A stretch of DNA of 64,000 bases from positions 135,532,125-135,596,124 of the forward strand of contig NC_134276.1 in NCBI RefSeq assembly GCF_949628215.1, in the 5' to 3' direction. Shown in pieces: positions 48,499 through 59,449 of the stretch (within the stretch, counting starts at the first letter, position 1; each line of letters begins with the position of its first letter). This DNA is from Phalacrocorax aristotelis. Taxonomy: Eukaryota > Chordata > Aves > Suliformes > Phalacrocoracidae. The notes beneath the pieces are model-generated. The model saw nothing but the letters and a program-made list of their open reading frames with translations. It made no database searches and had not been told where the DNA came from. Made by a program: the position numbers and the translations under genes.

Positions 48499-51400
48499 AT
48501 GGAGGATGAGGAAGGCTACACCGCTTTGAATTTACGACCCTCAGCTTCAGTTATTACTCCTGGATATCTGAGCAGCAACAAACATTCTGCATTTAAGGCT
48601 CCAACCAGTTGTGTTGTAGTAGATAGTAAGTACAGATGGAAATTAGCTTTTCTATCTAAATTGGGGCATAACTTAAATTTGCATGTTCATGTTAACTGCT
48701 TTAGAATCTTTCTAAACTTTATAGTATATTCTTAGATAAATGTTCATTGAAAGAGCAGAAAGAATAATTGTAATGGAGTCTTGTGCGCTACTGTTTATGA
48801 TTGCAGATATTTTTCTAAAGCCTACCTTTACTTCAATTATTTTTTCCATTTACTTCAACACAGAAGACAAATTCCACCTTTCTATGGATTTTTTCCACTT
48901 TAATAGCACTCATTTATTATAGCAGGGCACTACAAGAGAGGAAGTTTTATCAGATAATGCAGGCCTTGGAAATTGAAGCAATTTCCTCAGCTGTGGGGAG
49001 TAGAAAGGTACCCTGTTTATCAGTGAATGCAAGCTCTGATAGAAGTATATGTTTTTATTCGTTTATACTCAAAGTTTTATTATAAACAAGTTTATTATAA
49101 ACAAGCTAAGTGTTAACTAAGGAAGTGGATTGTGCCTGTGGAATGCCTGAGACCATAAAATGATGACTGAGTACTGTTGCTGCTGCTTATATATGCACAG
49201 CGTGGCTTATGTGTGAAACAAATCATTGCTGTTGTTTGCAGGTTACGTAGAGTAGACAAAGACTAAATTAACATCACTCTGGTGCTGTCTGGAAAAGATC
49301 TAGGGCTATCCATTGAGGATGACCCCTTGACAAGGAGGATGGAGGAGAAGCTATTGAGACACAGCAGCCAGAAAACCAAGGATAAAACATTAGGTATTGT
49401 GATCTAGGTGCAGAGCTTCCTGGAAAGAAACAGGTTGTCAAGCTCAGAAAACTCTTAAAATGGTCTTTTGAATCACACAGAGAACATGTAAAGTAGGTAG
49501 ACTTATGAACAAATTTGGTCAGAAGGGGCCTCTGTAGTTCATCTTTTACAATCTTTTGCTCAAAAGGGCTAGCTCTAAAATCTGATCAAGTTGCTCAGGG
49601 TCTTGTCCACTCTAGTTTTGGAAACCTCCAGGGGTGGAGGTCTCACAGCTTCTCTGGGCACTTGTTCCAGTGCTGAAGAGGAAGAATTATTTTTCCTCAT
49701 ATTTAATCAGAGGGTTCCCTGATGCAACTTGTAACTGTTATATTGTGTCTTTTTGCTGTGCCTCTTTGAGAAGACTCTGTCTCCATCTATAAAGCCCTTT
49801 TAGAATCATAGAATCATTAAGTTTGGAAAAGACCTCTAAGATCATCAAGCCCAACCATCAACCCAACACCACCATGCCTCCTAAACCATGCCCTGAAGTG
49901 CCACATCTACACATCTTTTGAACACCTCCAAGGATGGTGACTCAACCACCTCTCTGGGCAACTTGTTCCAATGCCTGACCACTCTTTCAGTAAAGAAATT
50001 TTCCCTAAAATCCTATCTAAATCTCCCTTGACACAGCTTGAGGCCATTTCCTCTCATCCTATCTCTCGTTACTTGGGAGAAGAGACTAACACCCACCTTG
50101 CTATAACCTCCTTTCAGGTAGTTGAGGTCTCCCCTCAGCCTTCTCTTCTCCAGACTAAACAACCCTAGTTCCCTCAGCCACTCCTCATAAGACTTGTTCT
50201 GCAGACCCTTCACCAGCTTTGTTGCCCTTCTCTGGACATGCTCCAGCAACTCAATGTCCTTCTTGTACTGAGGGGCCCAAAACTGAACACAATATTCAAG
50301 ATGTGGCTTCACCGGTGATGAGTACAGAGGCACAATCACTTCCCTGCTCCTGCTGGCCACACTATTGCTGATACAATTTTACAATTTTAGGTAGTGGATA
50401 CAAATTTACAATTTTAGGTAGTGGAGGACTGAAATTAGCTCCTTCCTTAGCTTCCTCTTCTCCATGCTAAACAAGTCTAGGTCCTTCAGCCTCTCTGTAG
50501 GTCCCTGACCAACTCAATGTTCCTTTGCTGGACTCTCTGCACTTAGCTACCACCTCTCTTGAGCTAGGAAGCTTAGCATTGGACACGGTACCCAAACACG
50601 GCTTCATGACTGTCAAGTATATTGGAGTAATCACTTCTCTCATCCTGCCGGCTGTAGTCTTGCTGATGCAGCCCAATGCTGGTCAGCTTTCTCTGCCACA
50701 AGGGTACAATTCAGGACTCACATTCAACTTGTTCACCAGGACTCTGAAGCATAGCTGCTTTCTAGCCAGCCAATCGCCTACCTGTACTGTTGCAAGGAGT
50801 TGTACTATTACAAGTGTTGGACTTCACATTTGCCTTTGCTGAGCGCTTGCACTTACAGCTCGTTCCCAGGATTTTTAGGTCCCTTTAAAAGGAAACCCTA
50901 CCCTCTGGCATCCCAGTCTGGTGTCATCTGCAGTCTCTTTGAGTTACCTTAACTAGTGAGGGTTAGGGTCATCTCCCTTAACTTTGACAATTTAAGTTTT
51001 AATTGCCAAGCCTGTCTGGACTTCTGGGCACATCTGGAGGGTGATTATTCTCACCTAACAAAGGGTGAAGTGCTGAAGGTTCTTGCTCTGATGCACTGCA
51101 CTCAAGTAAAACACTTGGTATAACACTTTTCAATTAACCTGAATACCTAAATATATGTGAAAGACTAATTCAGAAATTTGCAGAGCACTGCTTCCCAAAA
51201 GGGAAAAATGCATGTATACGTATATTTAAAAGAATATTTTAATCAGGGGACAGTCAGCTATAAAATTCTGGAGGACTATCTTTCTGATTAGACATTGAAC
51301 CACAACAGAAATTTGGAGAAAGAGCCTGAAGAAAGATGCACAGCTTAATGTTCAAACACTGCAATCATTCAGATATTCCAGTCACAGTTTTGAGAATTAA

Positions 51401-54400
51401 TTATCCAAAACCAGCTGGTAATTTTTGCCTTTCAAGATGGAGAAGTGTTAGAGATGGTTTTATTATTTCCAGGACTGTGGGAAGTGCAAAATCTAATCTG
51501 TTTACCTGTTTCATGAGACGTTTTACTCTAAAACACTAGATCCTCAGTTAATAAGCATTCTCAGTGCATAAATAGACATATTTCTCAAAATGACTGCAGG
51601 AAGTTCAGAACACTGAAAACAAAAACTGCGGTATGGAAAACAGGAGACTGCAGACAGGATCAAGATGAGCTGGTGATGCCAGAAAAGTGGTAATACCACT
51701 GTGTGGTGAGGAGAGCTGCTATTTTTGTTGCTGAATGGGTTTTTTGTTTGTCCCAGGAGCTTCTGCCTCATCTTCCATATGGCGGCCGGTGGCCTTTGCT
51801 TTCCTTGCTTTGTGCCTGGTGCTGCTGATGGGGCTGGTAGCCCTGCTGGCTCTGTGTAAGTACTGTGGTGTCCCAGGCCGCTGCTCTGGGATTGAATTCC
51901 AGATGTATGACTGCTTCTTCTCCCCATGCAGACTGTCCCTAGTGTCCCTGTTCCCCAAATGGAAATAATAAGGCAAGAAGGGCAACAGTAGAGCTCTCCC
52001 ACGGAAGTCCCCTCATAACTGAGTGTCAGCACAGGTCATTTGTGATCACTAAAATCTGCAATTACAGTTACCCTCACCCTAAGGGTTATACCAATCCAAA
52101 TGCAAGACCTAAACCTAACTAATGCTAACTCTAAACCTAACTGTAACCCTAAATCCCTAACCTTAACCTTAACCTTAATGACCCTAATCCTAATACTAAA
52201 GGTAATCCCTAACCCTATCCCTATCCCTAAACATAAACCTACTCTCTAAACCTAACCCCAACCCTAATCCTAAACAATAAACATAATCCTAACACCTAAT
52301 GCCTAACCTTAACCCTAATCATAATCACCCTAACCCTAATCTTAAACCTAACCCCAGCCTTAACATTAACTCCAACCCTAATCTATATCCCTAAACCTTA
52401 CCCTAAAACCTAACACTAACTCTAACCACTGACTAATCCTAACTCTAAACCCTAACCCAAACCCATTTCTGAAAAGCTTAGTTTTCACAGCCAGAAACTC
52501 ATCTCCTTAGCCACACTGTCTGGATAATGGTTCCCCCCTGTGACTGTTATTGGAATATTTCACAGTTACAGTTCTCTTTTCTTGGATTGCAAGGTTTTTG
52601 CAGGGAGGACAATCCTGTCATCAAAACATTGTGACTGGTGCATTTGCCCAATAATTACAGCAGATTTTCCATAGAAGCATTTCAATTAACCACAAAGATG
52701 ATGCCATATTACATTTGGAAGCAGAGGCAGAGTCCCTGGCTTCTTTTTGGCAGGAGGGAAGCAGCTGCAAGTGCCCAGGACAAATATTCAGGGTGGTCCG
52801 TGGCATCACAGAAATGTTAGTTCAGAGGCAATTCTTCAGGTTTGTAGTCTGACACCCACCCCTTCCTCCCCACTATTCAAAGCTGGACTATCACCAACGC
52901 CAGATGAACTCATCAGTAGCTTTGTCCAGGTGACTTTTGAAAACCTTCAAGGGCGGAAATGCCCCCATCTTCCCAGGTAACCTTTTCCAGTGTTGTACAA
53001 CCCTCCCAGTTAAGAAACTGCAGATAATGTACACACAATGGTAGTCATACAAATGAAGTAGACAAAAAATAAATGCCAGAAGCTACAAATTAAAGCCACA
53101 CATTTTAAGAAACAATCTTTGATAAACACTTTCATGACCTTCAGTTTTTCAGGTTTCCAAGGATCCTGAGGAAGGAAAGAAGCTGCAGGAAATGAGGGAA
53201 GCATTGTGTTTTGAAGGGAAGGAGAAAAATGGTAAATGTGGTTGTTATGTAAATAAACACAAGTCACCCCCTTTTCAGAGGTTATTGACTGAGAGACTAT
53301 AAAATCACAGGGAAAAGATCTTATTAGTTATCGTCTGTTTTTAACTGTGGTAGTATTTGAGATGTGGATATGTGTACATTACTTCGAGGGAGGTGATTCT
53401 GCCCCTCTACTCCACTCTGGTTAGACCCCACCTGGAGTACCACGTCCAGCTCTGGAGCCCCCAACACAAGGACATGGAACTGTTGGAGTGGGTCCAGAGG
53501 AGCACCACAAAAATGATTGGAGGCATGGAACACCTCTCCTATGAGGACAGGCTGAGAGAGTCAGCATTGTTCAGCCTGGAGAAGGCTGCAGGGAGACCTT
53601 ATTGCGGCCTTTCAGGACTTGAAGGGGGATTATAGGAAGGATGGGGACAATCTCTTTAGCAAGGCCTGTTGTGACAGGACAAGGGGTAATGGTTTTAAAC
53701 TAAAGGAGGGTAGATTTAGACCGGATATAAGGAAAAAAATTTTTACAATGAGGGTGGTGAAACACTGGCACAGGTTGTCCAGAGAGGTTGTGGAGGCCCC
53801 ATCCCCAGAGACATTCAAGGTCAGGTTGGAGGGGGCTTTGAGCAACCTGATCTAGTTGAAGATGTCCCTGCTCACTGCAGGGGAGTTGGACTAGATGACC
53901 TCTAAAGGTCCCTTCCAACCCAAACTATTGTATGGTTCTATGATTCTATGATGAACATGCCAAACAACTTGTCTCTTCACCCCTCAAGGGCTCAGATGAT
54001 TCATGGTTACCCTTAATCTTTTCTCAGTCAAGCCAGTAGCTAAAGCCCTTGCATTCCTTGCAGGTCTGCATAATAATCTCTCTGATTTCTAGAAACAAAA
54101 TGTACTCTCTGTCCAGCAAGCTGGCAAAACAGTGGTGCTGACAACTGCTTCTACATTTCAAAGCAGAAGAAAACATGGAAGCAAAGCCAGGAATTCTGTT
54201 CCTCAAGAAACTCCACTCTACTTGTGCTAAAAGACAAAGCAAAGATGGTACAGTCTTAACCCCATGCTTTCCTTTCTGTCATGTATTTTAACTTCCAGCA
54301 ATCTTGCAGGCAGAAAATAGTTTGGTTGTTTACATTTAATTTTCTTTGGGTCAAGTAGCCTTCTTGCAAGTCACAAGATTGTCATGACTTGCAGCACTTC

Positions 54401-57158
54401 CTAAATTGTGTACTGTGACAAATAATGAAATTATGTATTTAAAGAAATAGAATAAGCCATTGTATAAAATACCTTAATTAGCTAATACTTAAGTTTCACA
54501 GAGAAAACAAATTGCATATTATCAGCATGGAGGAGAGACCTAGCACATGAAATGCATGTTTTTGTTATCTCTTTCTACAAGTTTTATTACTGAAGGCTCC
54601 CAGCATCAAACCCACATCTACATGAAATCTAGCGAGCAGCCAATTCGCTATGGTACTGTCATCTGCACACTGCAGTACAACGTAAATATAAAAGGTTGTT
54701 TTCTGACCTTGTGTTATACCCTCATAGAGTGGTGTTAATGATGGCAGAAAGACTAGACAGCAGAAGATTATATTATGAAGATTGAAAAAGGTTTAGGGAA
54801 TTAATAATTTTAAGTAGTTTTACTAATTTGGGGGCATTTTTTCTGACTAAAGAAAAATCTGTATTTGCTGTCAAGACCATATTTTCCCTTTTTGTACACA
54901 CATATCTGGGAACCTCATTTTCAATAACTGATAAGCTTACACAAAGCCCAAATATCCTTATTTTCTTTCAGCCACTTAAAACTGTTTAAAAGAAACAAGC
55001 TTCCCTGGAAATCGCTCTCCTTTTTCAAGATGAAGGTGGTTTCAGATGGGGGTTCTCAACTTTTTTATTTTAAGGCACAAAGGGTGGTCTTTTGGATTTT
55101 TTTTTAAGTGAAAATCAGATGGGTAGAGACAAAAAGACAGGACATTGGGCAATGGGCACAAGTTGGAACGCAGGAAGTTCCACCTCAATATGAGAAAAAA
55201 CTTCTTTACTGTGAAGGTGACAGCAGTGGAACAGGCTGCCCAGGGAGGCTGTGGAGTCTCCTTGCCAGGAGACATTCAAAACCTGTCTGGACATGTTCCT
55301 GTGCCCCCTGCTCTAGGTGTCCCTGCTCAAGCAGGGGGGTTGGACAAGATGATCTCCAAAGGTCCCTTCCAACCCCTACCATTCTATGCTTCTGTGATTC
55401 TGATTCTGTGAAAATAGAAAGTGGAGAAATGGTTTATTATTGAGTTTAACAGCATCCTGAGATCAGAATCATGGTTCACACTGTTGGGAGACACCTGAAC
55501 AACACACTTTCAATGTTGAATTCAAGAGATGATTTTGGTATGCTATATAAATCTCTAGATAGTTTGATTCCAGGTGTCTGGGTGCTTGGTTTTTCTTCCA
55601 TGTTTGGTATTCACAGCTGCAGCCAGACTGAGGCCAGACCAGTCTAAGCCAGCTGTGGATTTTAGATGTTGGATGAGTCCCTATCTAGCAGGGTGACTAC
55701 TAGTCTAATGCTACTAAGAAGCAGTAGAGTATCTGGAGATCTGAACAGGCTAAGATGCTGAGTAACCTCTAAGGTAGCACTTAGTCACCTAGGGAACGAT
55801 TCAAGTACCTAAGCATAGGTTGCTAGGGCAACCTGAGGTGCCCAAGGCTATTCTTTTTGACCTACAAATAATGTCTCAGCAAGGCACAGTTTCCCCATAG
55901 GTCCTGGGATTTGTCTGTCAGACATACATGAAGACCTCAGACATGTTGGAAAATCTCAAAAGGTGCTAGAGGCCTGTATTTAGGCAACAGGCTCTGCCTT
56001 CTTGGTTGAGATTCTCACCTAACTTCACTTATCTACAGTGTAAGCAGTCTGCAACTTTAGAGCTACTTCCTCAGGCTCTGTTACAGTCAGTGGGAGATCT
56101 GGCGAATACAGTAACTATTCAGTAACATGGGTGAGATGAACCTTTCCCAGGCTCCATTGGCTCTGTTGGTCAGATCTCTGCTGACTCTTACTGGGGCTTA
56201 TACGGTGCTCCCATAGCTATATCTAAACTACAGATATCTAAAGGCAGTGTAGATACTTAAAGGCACACCAGATAAAGCTTCTTGTTTTGTTTGGGGTTTA
56301 TTTATTTATTTATTTTTTAAAGCTATGTTTTTACAGATCCAGGGTACATTTGTCTTGTGGCAATTCAGTAAACAATGGTATTTGAATGATCCTGTAATCA
56401 GAGCAGTCAGCACTGCCTCATGGAAAACAAGCATGGCAAACAGGTTATTCTCCTACTGAGTAAGAGCTATCTCCTTTGGTTGCAGAACCTTCACAGCTGG
56501 AAGATACAGGAACTTAGGTTCTACTTTTAAAATATTGTTGTGATGATTTTCTAATACCTACAGGTTTCTCTGCCACATGATTCACAGTTTTACTGGGTTG
56601 GATTATCATACATATCTGAAAGGAGCAGGTGGTACTGGGAGGATGGAACAGCTTTTTCAAAAGAAGCAACAAATTGGTAAGCCTTTGTAACTTAGGACTG
56701 GTGTGGTTCTATCTGATAGACCCTGGTAAATTATATGGGACTTGTGCTTCCTCTTACTTTCCCATGTTTGTCACAAGTGCAATGACAATGGAGTATGGAG
56801 ACCATAGTATCTGCTATGGAGCTCTGAATTTGTGTCCTGTATAAGGAGCAATGGATGGCAAAGTACAGCTCAATCACATGGACCAGACCCAAAAGGACCA
56901 CCTAGCACAAATAAAATAGCTCCAAGGGGGAAATAACTCTACATTCCAGTGGCAAATCAGTATGATTACAAATGGTCCAAATATTGATCACATGATGTCA
57001 TTGGGACATCATTAAGCTATACCTTTTCATTTCCTAGGGTTATATTATATGACAACATCTTCTGTGCCTCCTTATATGGTCAGATTATTTATGCCAGCCA
57101 CTCTTGTTCGACAAAGCAATTCTGGATCTGTGAGAAAGTGGCTGTTCATTTCATCTGA
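48499..57158 (+). CDS. C-type lectin-like receptor module 2: complete six-exon hemITAM receptor (CLEC1/CLEC7A-group)
   Basis: Type II immune receptor of 233 residues. Exons: 48499-48625 (tail), 51757-51855 (membrane), 53145-53231 (neck), 54093-54247, 56564-56676 and 57038-57158 (lectin domain). All have GT-AG borders and matching phases, summing to 702 nt. The tail starts [23 protein letters not shown] is a hemITAM-like motif as in CLEC-2 (DEDGYITL) and Dectin-1 (DEDGYTQL), predicting Syk signalling. Residues 50-75 ([20 protein letters not shown] and on) resemble the CLEC1A membrane region. The lectin domain (105-233) has CTLCPASW, C123, C140, YWVGLS (166-171), WYWEDGT (179-185), C203, C217 and WICEK (223-227). 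Calcium-site motifs EPN/QPD and WND are absent, as in NK-type domains. The start has G at -3 and +4. The introns hold CR1 copies and a telomere-like repeat. Which mammalian gene is the true orthologue is not decided. Confidence 0.88.
49803..50378 (-). mobile_element. Younger CR1 3' end nested in an older CR1
   Basis: Well-preserved antisense CR1. It begins AGAATCATAGAATCATTAAG, the inverted 3' terminal repeat of the family, and runs through the 3' region into the end of ORF2. Minus-strand frame 50013-50360 reads [20 protein letters not shown] and [19 protein letters not shown]. It is 5' truncated at about 50378, as usual for CR1. Confidence 0.9.
50374..50429 (+). repeat. Two tandem copies of a ~26-bp unit
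   Basis: The unit ATACAATTTTACAATTTTAG plus GTAGTGG is followed at once by ATACAAATTTACAATTTTAG plus GTAGTGG. It lies exactly at the 5' end of the nested CR1 and may be a by-product of its insertion. Confidence 0.7.
52068..52466 (+). repeat. Degenerate interstitial telomeric repeat (CCCTAA)n
   Basis: About 400 bp built from CCCTAA-type hexamers (the C-rich telomere strand on the plus strand) with many variants such as CCTAAA, CTAACC and CCTTAA. Exact CCCTAA units are scattered throughout. It lies 213 bp past the membrane exon of module 2, inside its second intron. Confidence 0.9.
53376..53952 (+). mobile_element. CR1 3' end, plus strand
   Basis: Sense-oriented CR1. It covers the end of ORF2 ([37 protein letters not shown], then [20 protein letters not shown] in another frame) and the 3' terminus with TCTATGATTCTATGATG at 53937-53953. 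A frameshift lies near 53590-53620. It sits in the intron between the neck and the first lectin exon of module 2. Confidence 0.92.
55105..55410 (+). mobile_element. CR1 3' end fragment, plus strand
   Basis: Sense CR1 3' segment with CCACCTCAATATGAGAAAAA, TGGAACAGGCTGCCCAGGGA and the terminal TTCCAACCCCTACCATTCTA then TGTGATTCTG. 5' truncated. Confidence 0.92.
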
Positions 57159-57273
57159 AGAAGCATTGCAAGAAGGGGTGTGGGATCTGCCACTGTGAGA
57201 TACCAACTTTAGGAACAGGAAGTTCTAAATACATTTTAATTTTTGTTTGTTTATCATACAGTTTTCTCAGAAT

Positions 57274-57960
57274 GGTGATTCAAGTGTTTTGGCTAGGACA
57301 GAGTTGCTTTTCCTCATAGTAGCTAGTATGGGGCTATGTTTTGGATTTGTGCTGAAAACAGTGTTGATAATACAGGCGTGTTTTCACTATTGCTGAGCAG
57401 TGCTTATACAGAGTCAAGGCTTTTTCTGCTTCTCACACTACCCCACTAGCGAGTAGGCTGGGGGTGGGCAAGAAGTCGGGTGGGGACACAGCTGGGACAG
57501 CTGACCCTAACTGACCAAAGGGTTATTCCATATCATATGATGTCATGCTCAGTATATAAACTGGGTGGAAGAAGAAGGAAGTGGGAGATATTTGGAGTTA
57601 CAACATTTGTCTTCCCAAGTAACCATTACACATGATGAAGCCCTGCTCTCATGGGGATGGCTGAACACCTGCCTGACAGTGGGAAGTAGTGAATGAATTC
57701 TTGTTATGCTTTGTTTGTGCATGTGGCTTTTGCTTTACCTATTAAACTGTCTTTATCACAACTCACAAGTTTTCTTACTTTTACTCTTCCGATTCTCTCC
57801 CCCATCCCACTGGGGGGGGAAGTGAGCGAGCTGCTGCGTGGTGCTTAGTTGCCCACTGGGGCTAAACCACAACAGTCTTTTTTGGGACACAACTTGGGGC
57901 TCGAAGGGTTTGAGATAATGACAGATCTGACTGGAATATGCTAGAAGCAATCTCTGTGAA
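57274..57960 (+). mobile_element. ERVL-type LTR plus start of leader (fossil)
   Basis: A plus-oriented copy of the same LTR family as 7865-8444 and 45384-45985, about 57274-57875, ending near CTAAACCACAACA. After it, TTTTTTGGGACACAACTTGG and GGCTCGAAGGG look like the primer-site region, so this is a 5' LTR with a short piece of leader. No coding part is seen. The 5' edge is eroded. It lies about 115 bp beyond the stop codon of module 2. Confidence 0.8.
57739..57744 (+). terminator. ATTAAA inside the LTR, possible poly(A) signal
   Basis: Between the module 2 stop (57158) and the LTR no AATAAA is visible. The LTR carries ATTAAA in the place where this family has its polyadenylation signal. It could end the receptor transcript. 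Inference only. Confidence 0.3.
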
Positions 57961-58973
57961 AATAGAGTCAAATGTCACGGTTGCATTAAACATTACCTGA
58001 ATAACTTCAGTGCTATCATGACATCAGTTGCTACACAAACAGCAGTGAGGATAATAATTATTTGCTCCATTCAGAACTACACACAATCAGTACTCAAACT
58101 GATGCAGAATCCATTGCCACAGATCTTACTTGAACTCTTGTATTACACACACTGTTTGGGATCTCTGGAGCCCAAGGTACACACTAAGCATCATGTGTTA
58201 TTAAAGCACTTGTCATACTTCTTGAAAGAAAATGGTGTTTCCAGTTTTTCTGGGTGGAGTTTCATTGCATGTGTTCTTTGAAGTTTTGTATGTCAGCATC
58301 TGTTTTGTATTACATATGCATATGTTCCTTGTATTTATATATACCCCTTGTATCTATGTGTATAGGCCTTAGTATTCGGAGAATTTCCTTAAAATAAATG
58401 AAAAAATAATAATATCTTTAATAGTCAATATTTCCTTGGAAAATATTCTCAAAGTCTGAAGCAGTTCCTTGATAAAAATATGAATCCCTCTTTCTAATGT
58501 GCCAAAAGGTGTTTGTGAACTGAATAAATTCATTATACTCAGTAAAGCCAAGTCGTAATTCATGGACAAAACTACCAGTTGAACCATCTAGAATTCCTTA
58601 CAGTTGCAGTAGGTACAATGCAGTAGGTACAATGCAAGTAAGGTACAATGTTTCATCAGTTTCAACCCAAAAAAAAAATTCACAGCAGGCATCTAAGTTG
58701 CCACATTTTACCCCCTTTTCTTTCCATGAACTAACATTTGATTTTTTTTTTCTAGCAATCTGCTATATGCCTTTGTTTGATGGTTGCATTATGAAAACAA
58801 ATGTTAGCCTCTGGATTTCCTGCTGGCTGCTTGGTGTGACTACTTGGTGTGCTCACTATTAATGCATGAAGATCAAGTCAGTGGGAATAACTTGCAGGGT
58901 ACATTTCTTTTCTTTCTATGGCTGGATGATCTTTATAAACTATTTCCATATCTTCATACAGTAAACTCCATTT
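57961..58973. other. Intergenic stretch
   Basis: No gene recognised. It contains a small triplicate of AGGTACAATG spaced by about 15 bp at 58609-58649. Confidence 0.4.
58609..58649 (+). repeat. Short tandem repeat, GCAGTAGGTACAATG unit
   Basis: Three imperfect copies of a 15-bp unit. Confidence 0.75.
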
Positions 58974-58979
58974 GGTCTG

Positions 58980-59443
58980 TGCGGCGAGCGAGGAAAGCAA
59001 GCAGCCAACTCAACGTGAGTGATAGAGCAAGCTTCAGTTTTATTTTTAAGTCACAGCGCTTTTATATGCTCTTGTAAACAAGCTTCAACAATTACTTCAT
59101 ACAGATTGCGACACCTCCTTAACGAACAGTCTATTTCTGTACTTCGTGCCTAAACTCCTTGTTGTTTGTCGGATGCTCTCAAGGCCGAGAGACATCCCTG
59201 CCTTTCTTCTTTGCTCTCAAGGCCGAGATATCTCTCGCCTTTCTTCCTCCTCCTGGTGACTTGCAGATTCTCTGTAATTTCCCATCATCGGGTCTGATCT
59301 CTGTAATTTTCCATCAGCGGGTCTGACACTGGGTCTGTAGTCAAGCTAATTCCATCGCGTACCTATAATCCTCCAGCCCGCTTTCTATCTCAAACAACTT
59401 ATCAGGGGACCCGCATGTGGATTCAAGCCTATAGTTTCCCACA
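58980..59443 (-). mobile_element. Solo LTR, ERVK-type (fossil)
   Basis: On the minus strand it begins TGTGGGAAACTATAGGC and ends GCTCGCCGCA. It has a TATA box (CATATAAAAGCG) and AATAAA soon after. It is flanked by a perfect 6-bp duplication, GGTCTG (58974-58979 and 59444-59449), as expected for ERVK. It is well preserved, so fairly young. No internal sequence is present. Confidence 0.85.
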
Positions 59444-59449
59444 GGTCTG

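Larger units (their letters stand above)
49500..50965 (-). mobile_element. Old CR1 interrupted by a younger CR1
   Basis: Antisense CR1 3' wording at 49500-49800 (CTCCAGGGGTGGAGGTCTCAC and context) resumes at about 50430 (CTAAACAAGTCTAGGTCCTTCAGCC) and runs to about 50965. The break is filled by a second CR1 copy. It lies in intron 1 of module 2. Confidence 0.75.
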
